Assembly: GCF_004210375.1 (NCBI RefSeq)
Contig: NC_134830.1
Location: forward strand, 167,221,874-167,285,873
DNA: 64,000 nucleotides
Reading direction: 5' to 3'
Source of the DNA: Tachypleus tridentatus
Lineage: Eukaryota; Arthropoda; Merostomata; Xiphosura; Limulidae
Shown: positions 13,201 through 26,270 of the stretch, piece after piece
How the letters are laid out: each line of letters begins with the position of its first letter
Numbering within the stretch: position 1 is the stretch's first letter
The notes under the pieces: model-generated
What the model saw: the letters and a program-made list of their open reading frames with translations, nothing else
What the model was told of the DNA's origin: nothing
The model's database searches: none
Program-made: the position numbers and the translations under genes

Positions 13201-16200
13201 TGGATATAGTTCATAAAGTGTAATTTTCATTAATTTTATTCATGTTACTTTATATTAGAATTAGGGTAATGATTTTGTAATAATTAGTTTCAAAAAATAA
13301 TTTTGTAAGTATACAAATAAGCAAACATTTTTCTTTTCATCAGAATTACAGAAAATGCAAAATATTAATCTGTAAAACAACATTACATTTGCTAAGTCCC
13401 TTCAACATTTTCATATAGATCTATTTGAGGGCTCATTAATGTGAACTGTCTTAATTTTTGAAATGATGGATCAGAGGGAATGCAGCTGGTTAACATAACC
13501 CATCATCAACTCTTAGGGTAATTTTTTTTCCAACAAGAAACAGGTTTGACCATGAAATTATAATATACCTCCACAGACAAATGGTTGACCATATTTGATG
13601 TCTTGCAACCCACTGAGTACAAGTCAGAATACACTAACCAAGCCTGTTGCAAGTAAGACTGAATATAAAAGCTTAACCTTACACTTAGGCAAACTATGTT
13701 TGTTGTTACAATTATAAAACTGGTTACAGATTCGTTTATGGAACTATACACATGAACTTTTTTCTTTATTAGAGTTACATAAATTTAAAATTAATTTAAT
13801 GGCATAACATTATTGAAATTCAACTTTGAAGTATGATCCAAATGCCTCTGACACCATAGTGATAGATAAGAGAAACAAATGTTTTAGGACTAAAAAAAGC
13901 CATATGGCCAAAATGTAGCAAATGCACCATTTGTTTCATTTATATGTATGCCAGTAATATTTTTATTAATTGTTTCAATTCTTTTCACATTTTGTAGCTA
14001 TTTGTATTTTATGGAACACAGATAATGTCACATTAACTGCCTTTCACTTACAGTTGCATGAACAATCTTAAAACTAGTGTACATATTCATGGAATATCTA
14101 TGATGACCCTAGAGCTAGCTATGAAAAAATATCATTAGTTTTAAAATTAAAACACTTATCATGAAAATATTTTTTGTCAAACCCTACAATACTTACTTTA
14201 GTCACAATCCAGTTCTCTATACTTGTTTCATTTTTTAAGATTATTTTCATCTGAAAAAGAACATTTGCATGTTTACATATATTGTTGTTACCTAAACTTA
14301 CATTCTAACTTTACTTTAAATCTGTAACTTCTTCTAGATCAGAATGGTTTAAGTATGTGCCACATTTCTGTTGTATATATCTACATTGAATATTTTAAGC
14401 TTAACAAAGTTTGAGAGATATTCATTATTAAAATATTTCAATTACAATTTTAGCAAGTGAAATAAAAAGTATAAATATGGTATCTTTCATTAGTGAGATA
14501 AATCTAATTTTCAAAAATAAAACAGCTATGTAGTTACTATAATACTGAAAGAAATCTAACAGTCTAAATACAAACACTTAAAGAATGGTTGTAATAAAGT
14601 GCACTTTGTATTTTCTTGGTCATAAAAAATAATTTCAGTTAAACAAAAACACAGATGTCAATAATTAAAACTCACTCACCTGAATAACAAAAGGCCCCCC
14701 AACAGCAATGACAACCCCAATTGCTAATCCCAAACTGAAAACTGTGCAAACCAGAGGATACAGTGTCAGATATACAAGATGCTCACGATCCCCATAATAG
14801 AAGTACCAACTCTATTGATAAAAACAAAGTGTCTTATTAAGTTCCTTAATAGCAAACTCGATGTACATTCATCTTCAGAAAAAGTAAACTTTTGTTCACA
14901 ACTTTAAATTTAAATTACATCAGTTATTCATATAAAAATATAATAATAGGCTTCAATAAGGAATTCTTAACTATAGGTATTTTATATTTTGTTTTGGAAG
15001 AGGAAACATTATGACATACATAAATACTATTAACTAAAAAGATTGGTTTGTTTTGAATTTCATGCAAAGCTACAGGAGGGCTATCTACACTAGCCATCCC
15101 TATTTTAGCAGTACAAGACTAAAGGGAAGACAGCTAGTCATCACCACCCACTGCCAACTCTTGGACTATTCTTTTACCAATGAATAGTGCAATTGACCAT
15201 CATAGCTGAAAGGGGGAGCATGTTTGGCGTGATGGAGATTTGAAACCACGACCCTCTGATTACAAGTTGAGTGCCTTAACCACCTGGTCATGCTGGGCCT
15301 AACTAATAAGAAGTAACAATTCATATGCATGAAAATTATTTTGTACATATGTTAAACAAGCACATTTAGTTCATATTTTAGAAGTTTTAGCTTGCAATAC
15401 TCTCATACCCTCATTTTGTACCCACATATACAAGTAATTCACACCAAATTCTATTCATACTGAATAACATCAAGGTAGATTGAAGTTAACATTTTCCAAC
15501 AATAAAAATGTATTTCTGAAAGATACCTCCTCTAACACCTAGCTACCCTCTACATGCACAATGTTCCTTTGCCACTGTTATTGAGGCTCACACCTAATCT
15601 TGTGTTTCAACACAATACTGCTGTACTGTAGCATGCAAATGAGCATGTTACAACCCTTCACCAATAGAAGTATAATACTGCCTCCTACTGCACTCAATCT
15701 CTCCATATTGATTGTTTAACCATCACTTTAACACTATGTAAGAAAGTAAGATGCACCAGAAGTAGGAAGGAAGAATGAGAAGAGGTATTTATAAAATATA
15801 TTTTTTCAGTATTGGAAAATATTAATTTCTGATGTAATAATGTAACCTCCACTCACATCTAACTAGCATCCAATAATGAAGTTGTGGAGGGTGTCAGTTT
15901 TTATGTATGGGCCAAATTCTTTTCAGTAGCTGGCTATAAACTTCAACAATAAACAAACAGCACACAGTCCATTTGTTTTAAAATAATATATTAAAATAAG
16001 TCAAACATTTTACAAATGTCTGTTGCACTGTTTGTTATCATAGTTCCATCCATAACTTTAAAGAATTGCCTCTCATTTTTGTCAAAGTCCACACAGACTG
16101 GTTCAGTTGTTTCAAAACATTGTTTGACAATACATATTTTTCTCTGCTCTGTTATTACAGTAAAATCTGTGATAATTTTACTTTAAAATTCACCACTATT

Positions 16201-19200
16201 ATAAGCTCTTCTGGATACATTCAGAATTATACAGTACAGATTTAACTTTTGAACTAAATGCTCTGCACATATTTATACCTCAACAGAGGTCTAGAACTTC
16301 ATACACACTACCATATATTTTGATGAAATAACACTCAACTGAAATAACAATTCTTTTCCCTTTTTTTCTGGACAAAGTGTGTACCCTGGTATAAATGAAG
16401 TGTAGTTTCTCATAAGTACGTCCCTGTTATGTTTCAAGGTATAGGGTATTGCATTCTATGGCTTCTCTGAGTACTTCCTGAAAAGGGCTTATATAGGTAG
16501 TTTTGGACTTGCCCTTTGTGAGATACACATGATTCTTTCAGTTTCAGATTGTTGCAAGAGTTATGATTTAGAAAGTTTATATCATGTAAATGTTAAATTT
16601 AGTTATTTTCAGTAGTAGTAGTTTAGTTTATTGCAAATTTGTTTTTGTAACTGTTTATGAATTACCCACACTGAGTAGTTCAAAGTTATGAATTGGTGAC
16701 TGAAATATTATTGTGTGATGCTAGTAGAGTATTCCACAAACCAGAGAGTATTGTGATGTAATAATATTAAATTAAATCAATGAGACAAATTTAGAAGGTT
16801 TGACCACATTAACTGGACAAAGTAAATAAATGGGATCTGAACTGGATTAAAGATGAGAATGGAAGGGAGATATACAGGAGTAAATGCACCATCATTCAAT
16901 GATTAACATGTGATGTGGAAATTGTTGACACAAAGCCCATTTTCAACAGTAGAAGGAAGTTGTAGTGATAGCATTAATCTTGAAACTGAAAAGTGTTATG
17001 CTTAAAACAGCTCTGAGAGGTTCCAAGTTCCTGTCTAAAAGAACGGGAAAGAGTTGAACTCATACAAACTCATAATCACCTATCCAGTAAAAGTTCTGAA
17101 TAAAAATGGATAAATGGTCATGCATCCTATAGGAGTTGATGTCCTGCAAAATGTCATACCTCCACACAGTGTTGTAAGCCTTCTCAATGTCAAAAAAACA
17201 TGCCAAAAAGATATTTCCTTTTGATTCCTCAAGTCTTCCCTGATAGATGTTTCAAGCTGAATCAGCTTTGAGCCCTGTTGATGGAACCTACACTGGGTGG
17301 GTGAGAAAAGGTTGTTTGACTCAAGGAACCACACATGATGAGCATTAACCATCCCATCTAAGACCTTACAAAGACAGCTAGTCAAAGCAACTAGACAACA
17401 GTTAGAAAGATTCTTGAGATTTTTCCCAGGTTTAGATAAATGGTGGGCAACAGCCTGGCACCAAGCATCAGAAAAAATTCTCCACTGAGAATTCCCAATA
17501 CCGGTACTTGTTTGACTCTAGTCCAACAACATCAGCCAAGTAACTCTGGGGAGCCACCCCAAAACCAGCTGCCTATAGGTATTTATGGACAAAGTAGCAT
17601 GTTGAAGTGTCTCACACACCACTCTGAAAGTACAAAACCTTTTCTGACAGGCATCCACACTGAGAGGCAAATGTCATCACTAAGAAAGCCCAATTATTCA
17701 AAGTAAATACACTTTCATTGATAAGAATAACATCACCTTGTCCAGTGTTCAAATTTTTTGTATCAATGTAATGGAACTGGTATATAAAATTTAAATATGG
17801 TGATTATTTGAACTTTCATAAAGATAACTATTGCTTTCAATCAAAATGCTACTTTGTAACCTTTTTATGTACGACTCCAAGCCTACCAGCATTCACACTT
17901 GTATGTACATCTTTCAAGTTCAACATTTTTCAAAAATAGGCAAGTAAAATCTACTTTATTGTAGGTACAAAATTTTATGTGTGAATATTAGGGCAATAAT
18001 TTTCAATCCAACTTTGCAGATTGTACAAGCTAAAAATAAATAAAACGACAACATAATATTACTGTTTAATTGATTGTGTCACAATTGCAATTTCCAAATT
18101 ATTATTGCACAAAATTAGCCCAATACCAATCATGTACAGTAAAGTTGGTGTGGTCATTGCAAGGTATTGTTGACAGTTTTAACAATAAAAATTACAACAA
18201 CTATAGAAATGTAGCATAAGACCTGTATGGGGTTCCAAGGAAGCCAAAGAATCCAACAGAGAGAGAACATTTCACACAGGAAGAGAATGATAGGATAGAT
18301 CTGTAAAAACCAAACCTTCCACAGCCCACAAATACAAAAGAGAAGGCTGTATCCTAATGAGACAAAAATGAAGAGCACATCCAAATGAACCACATAATTA
18401 GCAGGTTTAAGATGAGACTTCACTAGCTTGTTCAGTTGACCTAAGCAAGCCACCACCTGAAGAAGGTGAAGAGTGTGGTTGGAGGAGCCACATTGAAGTG
18501 GAGGTAAAAGAAGTCACCCATCCACATGATGGTGGAATCTTAACCTCAGGCAGTGAATGTGATAATCAAAGATAATTTTACATAAACAACAACAAAATGG
18601 TGGTCAATGCTAGGTCAAAAGGAATAGTCCAGAACTTATACACTTGACTGTGATGTACAGACCTAGACACTGGGGAGATGGGATGTGAAGATAAGTATTA
18701 AAGACATCAACCTTGGTTATTCAAAGTCCTGGATAAAAAGACTATCAATGGTTATAAAGACTCATCAACCAACACCATTGTAGTAATATATCTGGTGTGA
18801 ACAAAGTCTAGATGTTCAACACTAGACAGAGTTAAAATGATTGTGTCTGTGCAACATATTTTGTGAAAATAAATGCTACAAAATCATCAGTGACAGAATT
18901 GTTTGAAAACAAAAAGAAAAAAATGTTTTCACAACAGTTAATTTTATAGCTACGTCAGTTAAATGTTGATGTTGAGAAATATCTTGTGAGCGAAAAGACG
19001 TTGTAACACACAGGTGCCAAATCGAAAAGTAATGACTGAATGGTTACCATTGAGAGAGTGAACTGTGCTATGAGGCAGTGCCGCACTCTTATTGGTGGAG
19101 GGCTGTCTCACACAACAACACAATTTAATATAAAAAAAATGCAAGATTAAGTGGGAGCCTCAACACCAGTGGCAAGCAAAAAATTTTGCATAAAGAGGGT

Positions 19201-22200
19201 AGAACTGAATCAATAAAGTTAGCTAGATGTGAGAAGAGTTTATGTATCATATTGAAATTGTACCTTGTGGTTACACCTGCAAAGTCATAGAAGATCAGAG
19301 AAGACTACAGTGAGGCATTATAGACAGCTCAACACTTGAATAGGGGAAAAACAATGCTGAAAGAGTTGTGTCCCTTATTGAGAAATAAAGTGTCATCGAA
19401 ACAACGAAAGAAAGAACAGAAATAATTTCTCTTTCAAGTTGTGTATGATCATATCAGATGCTTTTCTAACAGCAAATATTAAACAATTACAGAACCACAT
19501 AATTATTGTACATGCAATAAAATAATATACTTTACATAAACCATTTATAATAGCTACAAAATAAACATGTTTTGTATCAAGTACTAAATATGGTGCTAGG
19601 GCACTAAAATATAAAACTTCAAACCTCAAACTTCTAAGTAATGGATATGAAGTTTGAAGTTTACTTTTCTTTTGCACATTGTAACAAAATTAGGAGGTGA
19701 GAGCTTTAGAATTTTTTATTTCAAATTTTACCTGCAAGTAAGGACCACCCTAAAGCAGGAACAGAATGAATCATATTTGTAAAACTCACTGAATCATTTA
19801 AAATACATCTCAAATGTTTGTTTTTGGTAAAACTTTATATTTTGTCTATTTCCTCTACCCTAACTATATGATGTCTTTCAATCTGACCAACCTTGTAACC
19901 ACCATAAAAAATGGGAAATAAATATAAATTATGCTTTATTCATTCTAAAATGATTATAACACAAAGATGGAAATGTTTAGTCTAAATAACTTAAATCTGA
20001 TAACATTATACATTTTTAAATATTCATTATTTGTTATAATACTGATATTCCAGTCATGCCTGGCTAGCATTGAGATATACATTCATGTTACTGTGCCCAA
20101 AAATATAAAACTGGCCTTTACAAAATAACCTGTCTTGACTGTTTTTTAGTGTAAAATACAGTAATATATTACATATGTATATACATTATTGTTCTTTTTA
20201 AATAATTTCTTAAAGTTATTTTTTTAAAACATAGAACAGTAAATAAAGAAGCATAGCAAACTATTATTTTTCCTAGTTATGAAATGTGCACTTGCTGCTT
20301 GCCATATGTTGCCAAATTTATCAAATCTTGCATGTGGAAGACATGAAACAAAAGTTTTAAAGGTTATATATATGCATTTCAAATAACCAAAATCATAAAT
20401 TATTACATGAATACCAGAGAATTCCACTAATCAATATCAAACTAAGTAACTAAGCTGTATTTGGGTATAAAAAAATATAACATTTTGAGCAACCAAAGAC
20501 TCATCTTACCAACTTGAAATTGTGGTTTGGAAGAACAGGTTGATGTCATAATACTTCAAAATGGTTGAGAAATCCACAAGAGGGACAGCCTGAGCTTTCA
20601 TTTGATTCACATGACATAGAGAGAAGTACATGTATATAATGCATTGTTTCTAAAAATGGAAAGAGATAGGAAGGGCCACTGTGTGTGTTTCAGAATGTAA
20701 GCAATATCTCGACATGTAGAAAAGATAGGAACTTTTTATTTAATACTCTGTCTTATCAGTATTAGTAACTTGAGTTCCTAATTCAGATGAAACTATAGAC
20801 CTTGTATTTGGACATAAAAACATAATTTGAACCAATGCTTCATTCAACATCCATGTGATACACAAAATTTCATATGCAGATGTGTTTTTTTTAAATTTAC
20901 TTGAAAGTTAAGAAATGAACTAACATATAATACTAACATTTGAACCATAAGTTTTAACTTTATACTAAACTTATTGACATAAGTTTATAAAATAGCAGTT
21001 CAATAAAATCTTTAATGCAAGTCAACAAATGCGATGACATGGTCTTTGATCTACTGGTGGTGGTGGAGATAACCAGATTTTGAGAACTAGCTATTCCATG
21101 ATCTGAAGGCATAGAAAAGGTTAACCCTGGCTTAGTCTGGAACTGAAAACCATCCTTACGTTGATGAGGTGTTGTGTAGAAGTAGGAACAAATTTCTCCT
21201 TTTTGATAAGAGGCACAATTCTCACAGCTTTTGATAACAAAGTTTGAGTGTGAAGTTCTGCCAAATGGCAGGAAGGGTGAGAAGAAGCCATTCATTCATG
21301 TAATGGTGAGTGTAAATGCTGGGGGAATGGAAATGATGTGAAGAAACTGATTATTTTCCAAACAAATGTATGAAGCAAATGCAAGAGCAAGTGGTAGAGT
21401 AGGAAACTGAAAAACGTGATTGTCATGCACAATAACACCTTGAAGAACCAGCATATAGGATATGAAGACAGGTGTCTGTAATGAATTCTGTCATCCACAC
21501 TCCAGATGAAAAGAACCACCAAAGGGAAAGAAATTACTCCATTGTAAACCAAGGAAGATGTAGAAAGTGACAGAGATGAGAAAGGTCTATGACCAGTATA
21601 ATCAGCATTACAAATTGCCAAGAATAAAAAACCTTGAGAGAGGAGGTAACACGTTCTAAAGCCTCTTTGTGCAGGAGATCCTAGTTGGTTTGTGCTTGAT
21701 GGTTGGTAATAAGAGGGTTCTTCGGAAGTGGAAAGCCAGATACAGAAGAGAAGGAGACATGAACTGAATGACCATCTGCTCCTGAGAACTTGAATGAACC
21801 ACTGATCCATGGTGAATGTCTTCTGTACAGATATGAACCCTCAGAGATGAGATCTCAAAATTGTGATCAATGCTGGTAATGCTGAAATTGCCCTTGTGTT
21901 TCAGCACATCATGGTACCAAAGTATGAAATTTGGAAACTCGAACAGGAGATGCAGTAAGCCATCATTAGAAGAACTTTGGGAAGTTTGAGAAGCCAGTGC
22001 AGAAAGTGAATAATGATGACAAGCCACATCTATTCTAGACTGTCTGAGAAAAGAAGCTTCTCTGATATCTCCAAGGACTGATGTAGGAAGGAAAATCTCT
22101 CGAAAAGATCCCAGAAACAAACCAACCCAGATACCAAGGAGAGAGCAGAAACTGCTAATCTGACCAAAGTGGAATTCATTTAACGAATAAGATCCTCCAA

Positions 22201-25200
22201 AATTTGAACAGTAGATCTATGATAGGCTTCAAATAACAGTTACAACTATGACAAAAAATGCAAACTGTTGTGAATTATGAAATACTGAGAATGATTAAAA
22301 CGAACAGTGGTGCCTTGTCTAAAGTTCCAATAGGAAGTAGAGTGTCTAACTTCTGAGAGTCCAAAAAAAGTGTTCTTCAAGCAATGAAAGTTAAGGCATG
22401 CACTCTTTCTCAACTAATCTGCAAATCTTGTTGCATACATGGTAATATCTGCAAAAAATTGAAGGATGAGGGAATCAGATAAAGTAACTTCTCACAATAA
22501 AGAAAGTGAAGATTTAAAAGCCACAGGAAAAATAACCAAAACATTACAAAAATGGCATACTAGTTGCAAAAATGGTGCAGGGGGCAGAATGTTCATCCAA
22601 GGTTCAAAAGAAAAGGTGCTGGAAAAATAAGAGTAAAAATTCCCACTAGTCTGCTCTTGATCTCCCATCAACTCAGCTTCAGAGCCAGAAGGAGAAATAG
22701 CATCAGACTGCAAGTAAGACTACTTCTCTGCATTTAAAGAACGGTATGTCCTCTGCATCATTAGGCTTGCAAGTTGGTTGGGAAGGGGCATCAGGCAATT
22801 CCATATCTGTGACACGTACATGAGTATTCATATTCAAAAACTTTTTAAATTGTAAATCAGAAACATAAATAATAAAATCAAGCCCTACAAGAATAAAAAA
22901 GATAAGTAATCTTACACAAAATGTGCAGTAAACACTTGAAATTGTTTCTGTAATTATTTCCATCAGGATAGAGTGAATAAAAAGAATAATGGGGAGCTTA
23001 TATATTATTCAGATATAGAAGGTGCATTGATGTAGGTGAAAAGAGTTACAATATTAAAATCACTAGAAGTGATACAGTGGGGTATAAAGACTGAAGCAAG
23101 TGAAATAAAATTTATAGCAATGCTCAGACAGGCAAAGAAGAGAACTTTGCACCAGGATAAAATTAGTGTGAGAGAAGGTAAATGAATTTATGGAAAATTA
23201 ATATCAGCCTAAAACAGCAACCTGCTGAGAATGAACTACATGCATCTCAAAATATTATTAGTTGAATGTGATACACTTTCCAAATCAATTTTATAGTTAT
23301 CAACATGAAGCAAACCATATACAAACACATAAGCAAATGACCACTGTCTATAATTTTGGCTCACCAAAATCACAGGGTAATCCTTGAAACTTGATGCTGT
23401 TTTAGTACACAAACACATATAAACAGTTTCACAGGATTGTCCTGTATGTTAGACACCTTATGAGACTAGTGGATCAATGATGCAGAGTAGCATTCTTCCT
23501 AGAAATGAGTCATACTTTGATTTATAGCTTGATAACAGGCACATAATCATTGAGAGAAAACATGGAACCAGATCTAATTTTCTTTTTTAATATTCTGATG
23601 TGATGCTGGCAGGTTGAATGAATAACATATGCAGGTTAAAGCACTGGTGAATATGGCACCAGTGCCATTAACAACAGGTACAGGTACATTAAAGGGACAA
23701 TATCCTACAACACTTTTTTTCTGCAAAATTGATTATTACTTCAACTTGATTTCTCAAGATATAAGGAATCATAAAAACCAGAGTGTATATATCTAGATAG
23801 AATAGTTTGATTACTGTCTGCTGATGACAGTTTTAGTGACAGGAGTGTATGGGGGTGAGGGGTTGCCATGAAACCTTATAAAGTGTAGTGAGTGTTGGTA
23901 TAAGAGCCTAAAGGAAATATATTGAATGGGATCACCTAGCTGTATCACCATGACTGTAAAAATATTGATACAATTTTAAAAACTTAAAAACATTTCCAAA
24001 TAAAGCTGTTTAAAAAAGATGTTTTAAAAACACTTCTTTAAGAAAAGTGATTGAGCATCAGTAATCTTAATATTTATCGTGAAACATCAGTATCAGTATA
24101 TCCTTTCTGTCCATATTCTATAAAGGAATGAACAGTAATTATGTAAATCAACCTCTGACAAATGTTTATTCATTTGTATAAGCTTAAAGTATTTCTCCTA
24201 TTTGTATCCAAATTACATAATAATGGACTAAGAAGTGAGGGAAATTATTTATAACAATGCTTATACTTTGCTAAAGGTTATATGTTACAACTTTGTTCTT
24301 TGAAGTGTAATAAAAGGTTAAGCATATAATTTATCTTAAATTATTAATAAAAGTGAACATTCTGAAAAAAACAACATTTTAAGACATTTACTACAAATGA
24401 AAATTAAAGAGGGAATGGATTTTATTAGAATAACTTTATTCAATATGAATTGCAACAAATCATTAGTATATGATTTGCAAACTAATCCTCTATCTTTAAT
24501 TTGCCTAGTCTAAAAGAGAGTTTGTCAAAAACTACAAAGATATTAATAATAAAATATTTCTGATATTTATTGTTTAGAAGAAATAATTGTTCATCTCATT
24601 TTAGTGACATAATTTACTGGCCACATGCTTTAGATCACTTGCCTTCTGATATAGTGTTGTAATGGATTTTTTTTTTAATACTTGTGCAAAGATACATGAA
24701 GAACTCATTAATTCAATCAGCTCTAATTTTAAAATGGTTGAATAGAGGAAAGTCAAGTAGCCAATATTAATGAGCATAGTATAAAGAATACACATACCAA
24801 ATGAAAGGCACGGTACAGACCAATAACAAGTAGCACTGTTGCATGACAACTACCGCACACTGCACAGAACAAAAAGAAAGTGAAGTGAGCATGATTCTTG
24901 TAACCACAACATGTATTAATCCACGGACAGTGATGATCCATCTTCATAACGCACCTATTTAAAAAAAAACATCAAATTAAGCATCAAATTAAGCTACACA
25001 AAAGCTACAATAATAATATATAATAAACAATTAATAATTCTTAGAATATATTAAAACAGTTCTAAAATTATCAGATTTTCAAAGATAGATAACATTTAAT
25101 TGCACATACATGCTTACTGTCAGTCATATAAGGGTGATGAACTGTCATTATATAATATTTTTGTAGTGATAAGCACAAACCATGAACTCTCAGATCCTTA

Positions 25201-26223
25201 GCTGAGGACACTTAGCACAAGGTCATGACTATTCTCCAAAATAATGATTAGTAAAAGTACATTTGTAAATATATATATCTTCAATGTGTATATCACAAAA
25301 ATTATTAAAAATGTACAATATACACAAAAATTGTACTTTAAGTTAAATTTCTCAGTGGAAGTACAAAATATAAATGAATGGAATAATTACAATTTGACAC
25401 AGAACAAGGTCACAGATATTCAAGTACTCAAGCACATGAATAATAGGCATGTCATTGAAGAAAACTGGCCTGGGATTTGGAGACTACCAAACATACTCTT
25501 ACCTCCTACCAAAATTTCTTCTTGAATCTGCATATTTTAACTGAAAACATCATGTATGACTTTAAAAAAATATCTTGAGAAAAATGCCCTTGAAAATGAT
25601 TTTCTTTCATTTTTTTTCTGTGAATAATATCAAATATTCAAATGTTATAGAAGAATAAAGCTTCTGGAAAATACATAAAACATTTACTTCCTAATTTGAA
25701 AGTTCACTAATGATTGGACTGGTGGAACCATTCAAGGTAAATATGAGATTTGTTTACATAGTTTTCTTATCTTTGGATCCTGTCAGTATACAGTTTTAAT
25801 TTATGTGACAGTAATAGTACTAAATTAATTATACTTGGGGTACTGTTGCATGCATTTTGGTAAAATTGGTTATATTAGATCTTTCTGGTGAGACAGTTCA
25901 ATGTTTCACTACATGGCAGCAATAAAAACAAATTAATTGAACCTGTAATACTTTACTTTATACTTTAAAACCATAGTTTTAAAATGCAATTCTTCTAGAG
26001 CTTACATTTAGTAAAGATTTTTTTTGTGTACAAAGGTAATTTTATATGAATGACACGATAAAATAGTGGTATAAGTAAAATAAGGTAAAAATATTTCTCA
26101 TTTTCAATATTAATTTCAACAACCAGTTATCATCATATGTATAACACTAATTCTGTTCCTACAGGTACAAATCTACCATTATTTGTACAACTGCACAGAC
26201 TTCTTAAATACGTTTCATATTCC

Positions 26224-26270
<47 letters not shown>

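Noticed and set aside
24601..24849. 82-codon minus-strand frame overlapping ZDHHC6 exon 3
   Set aside because: Different reading frame from the exon that encodes the DHHC motif; a shadow.
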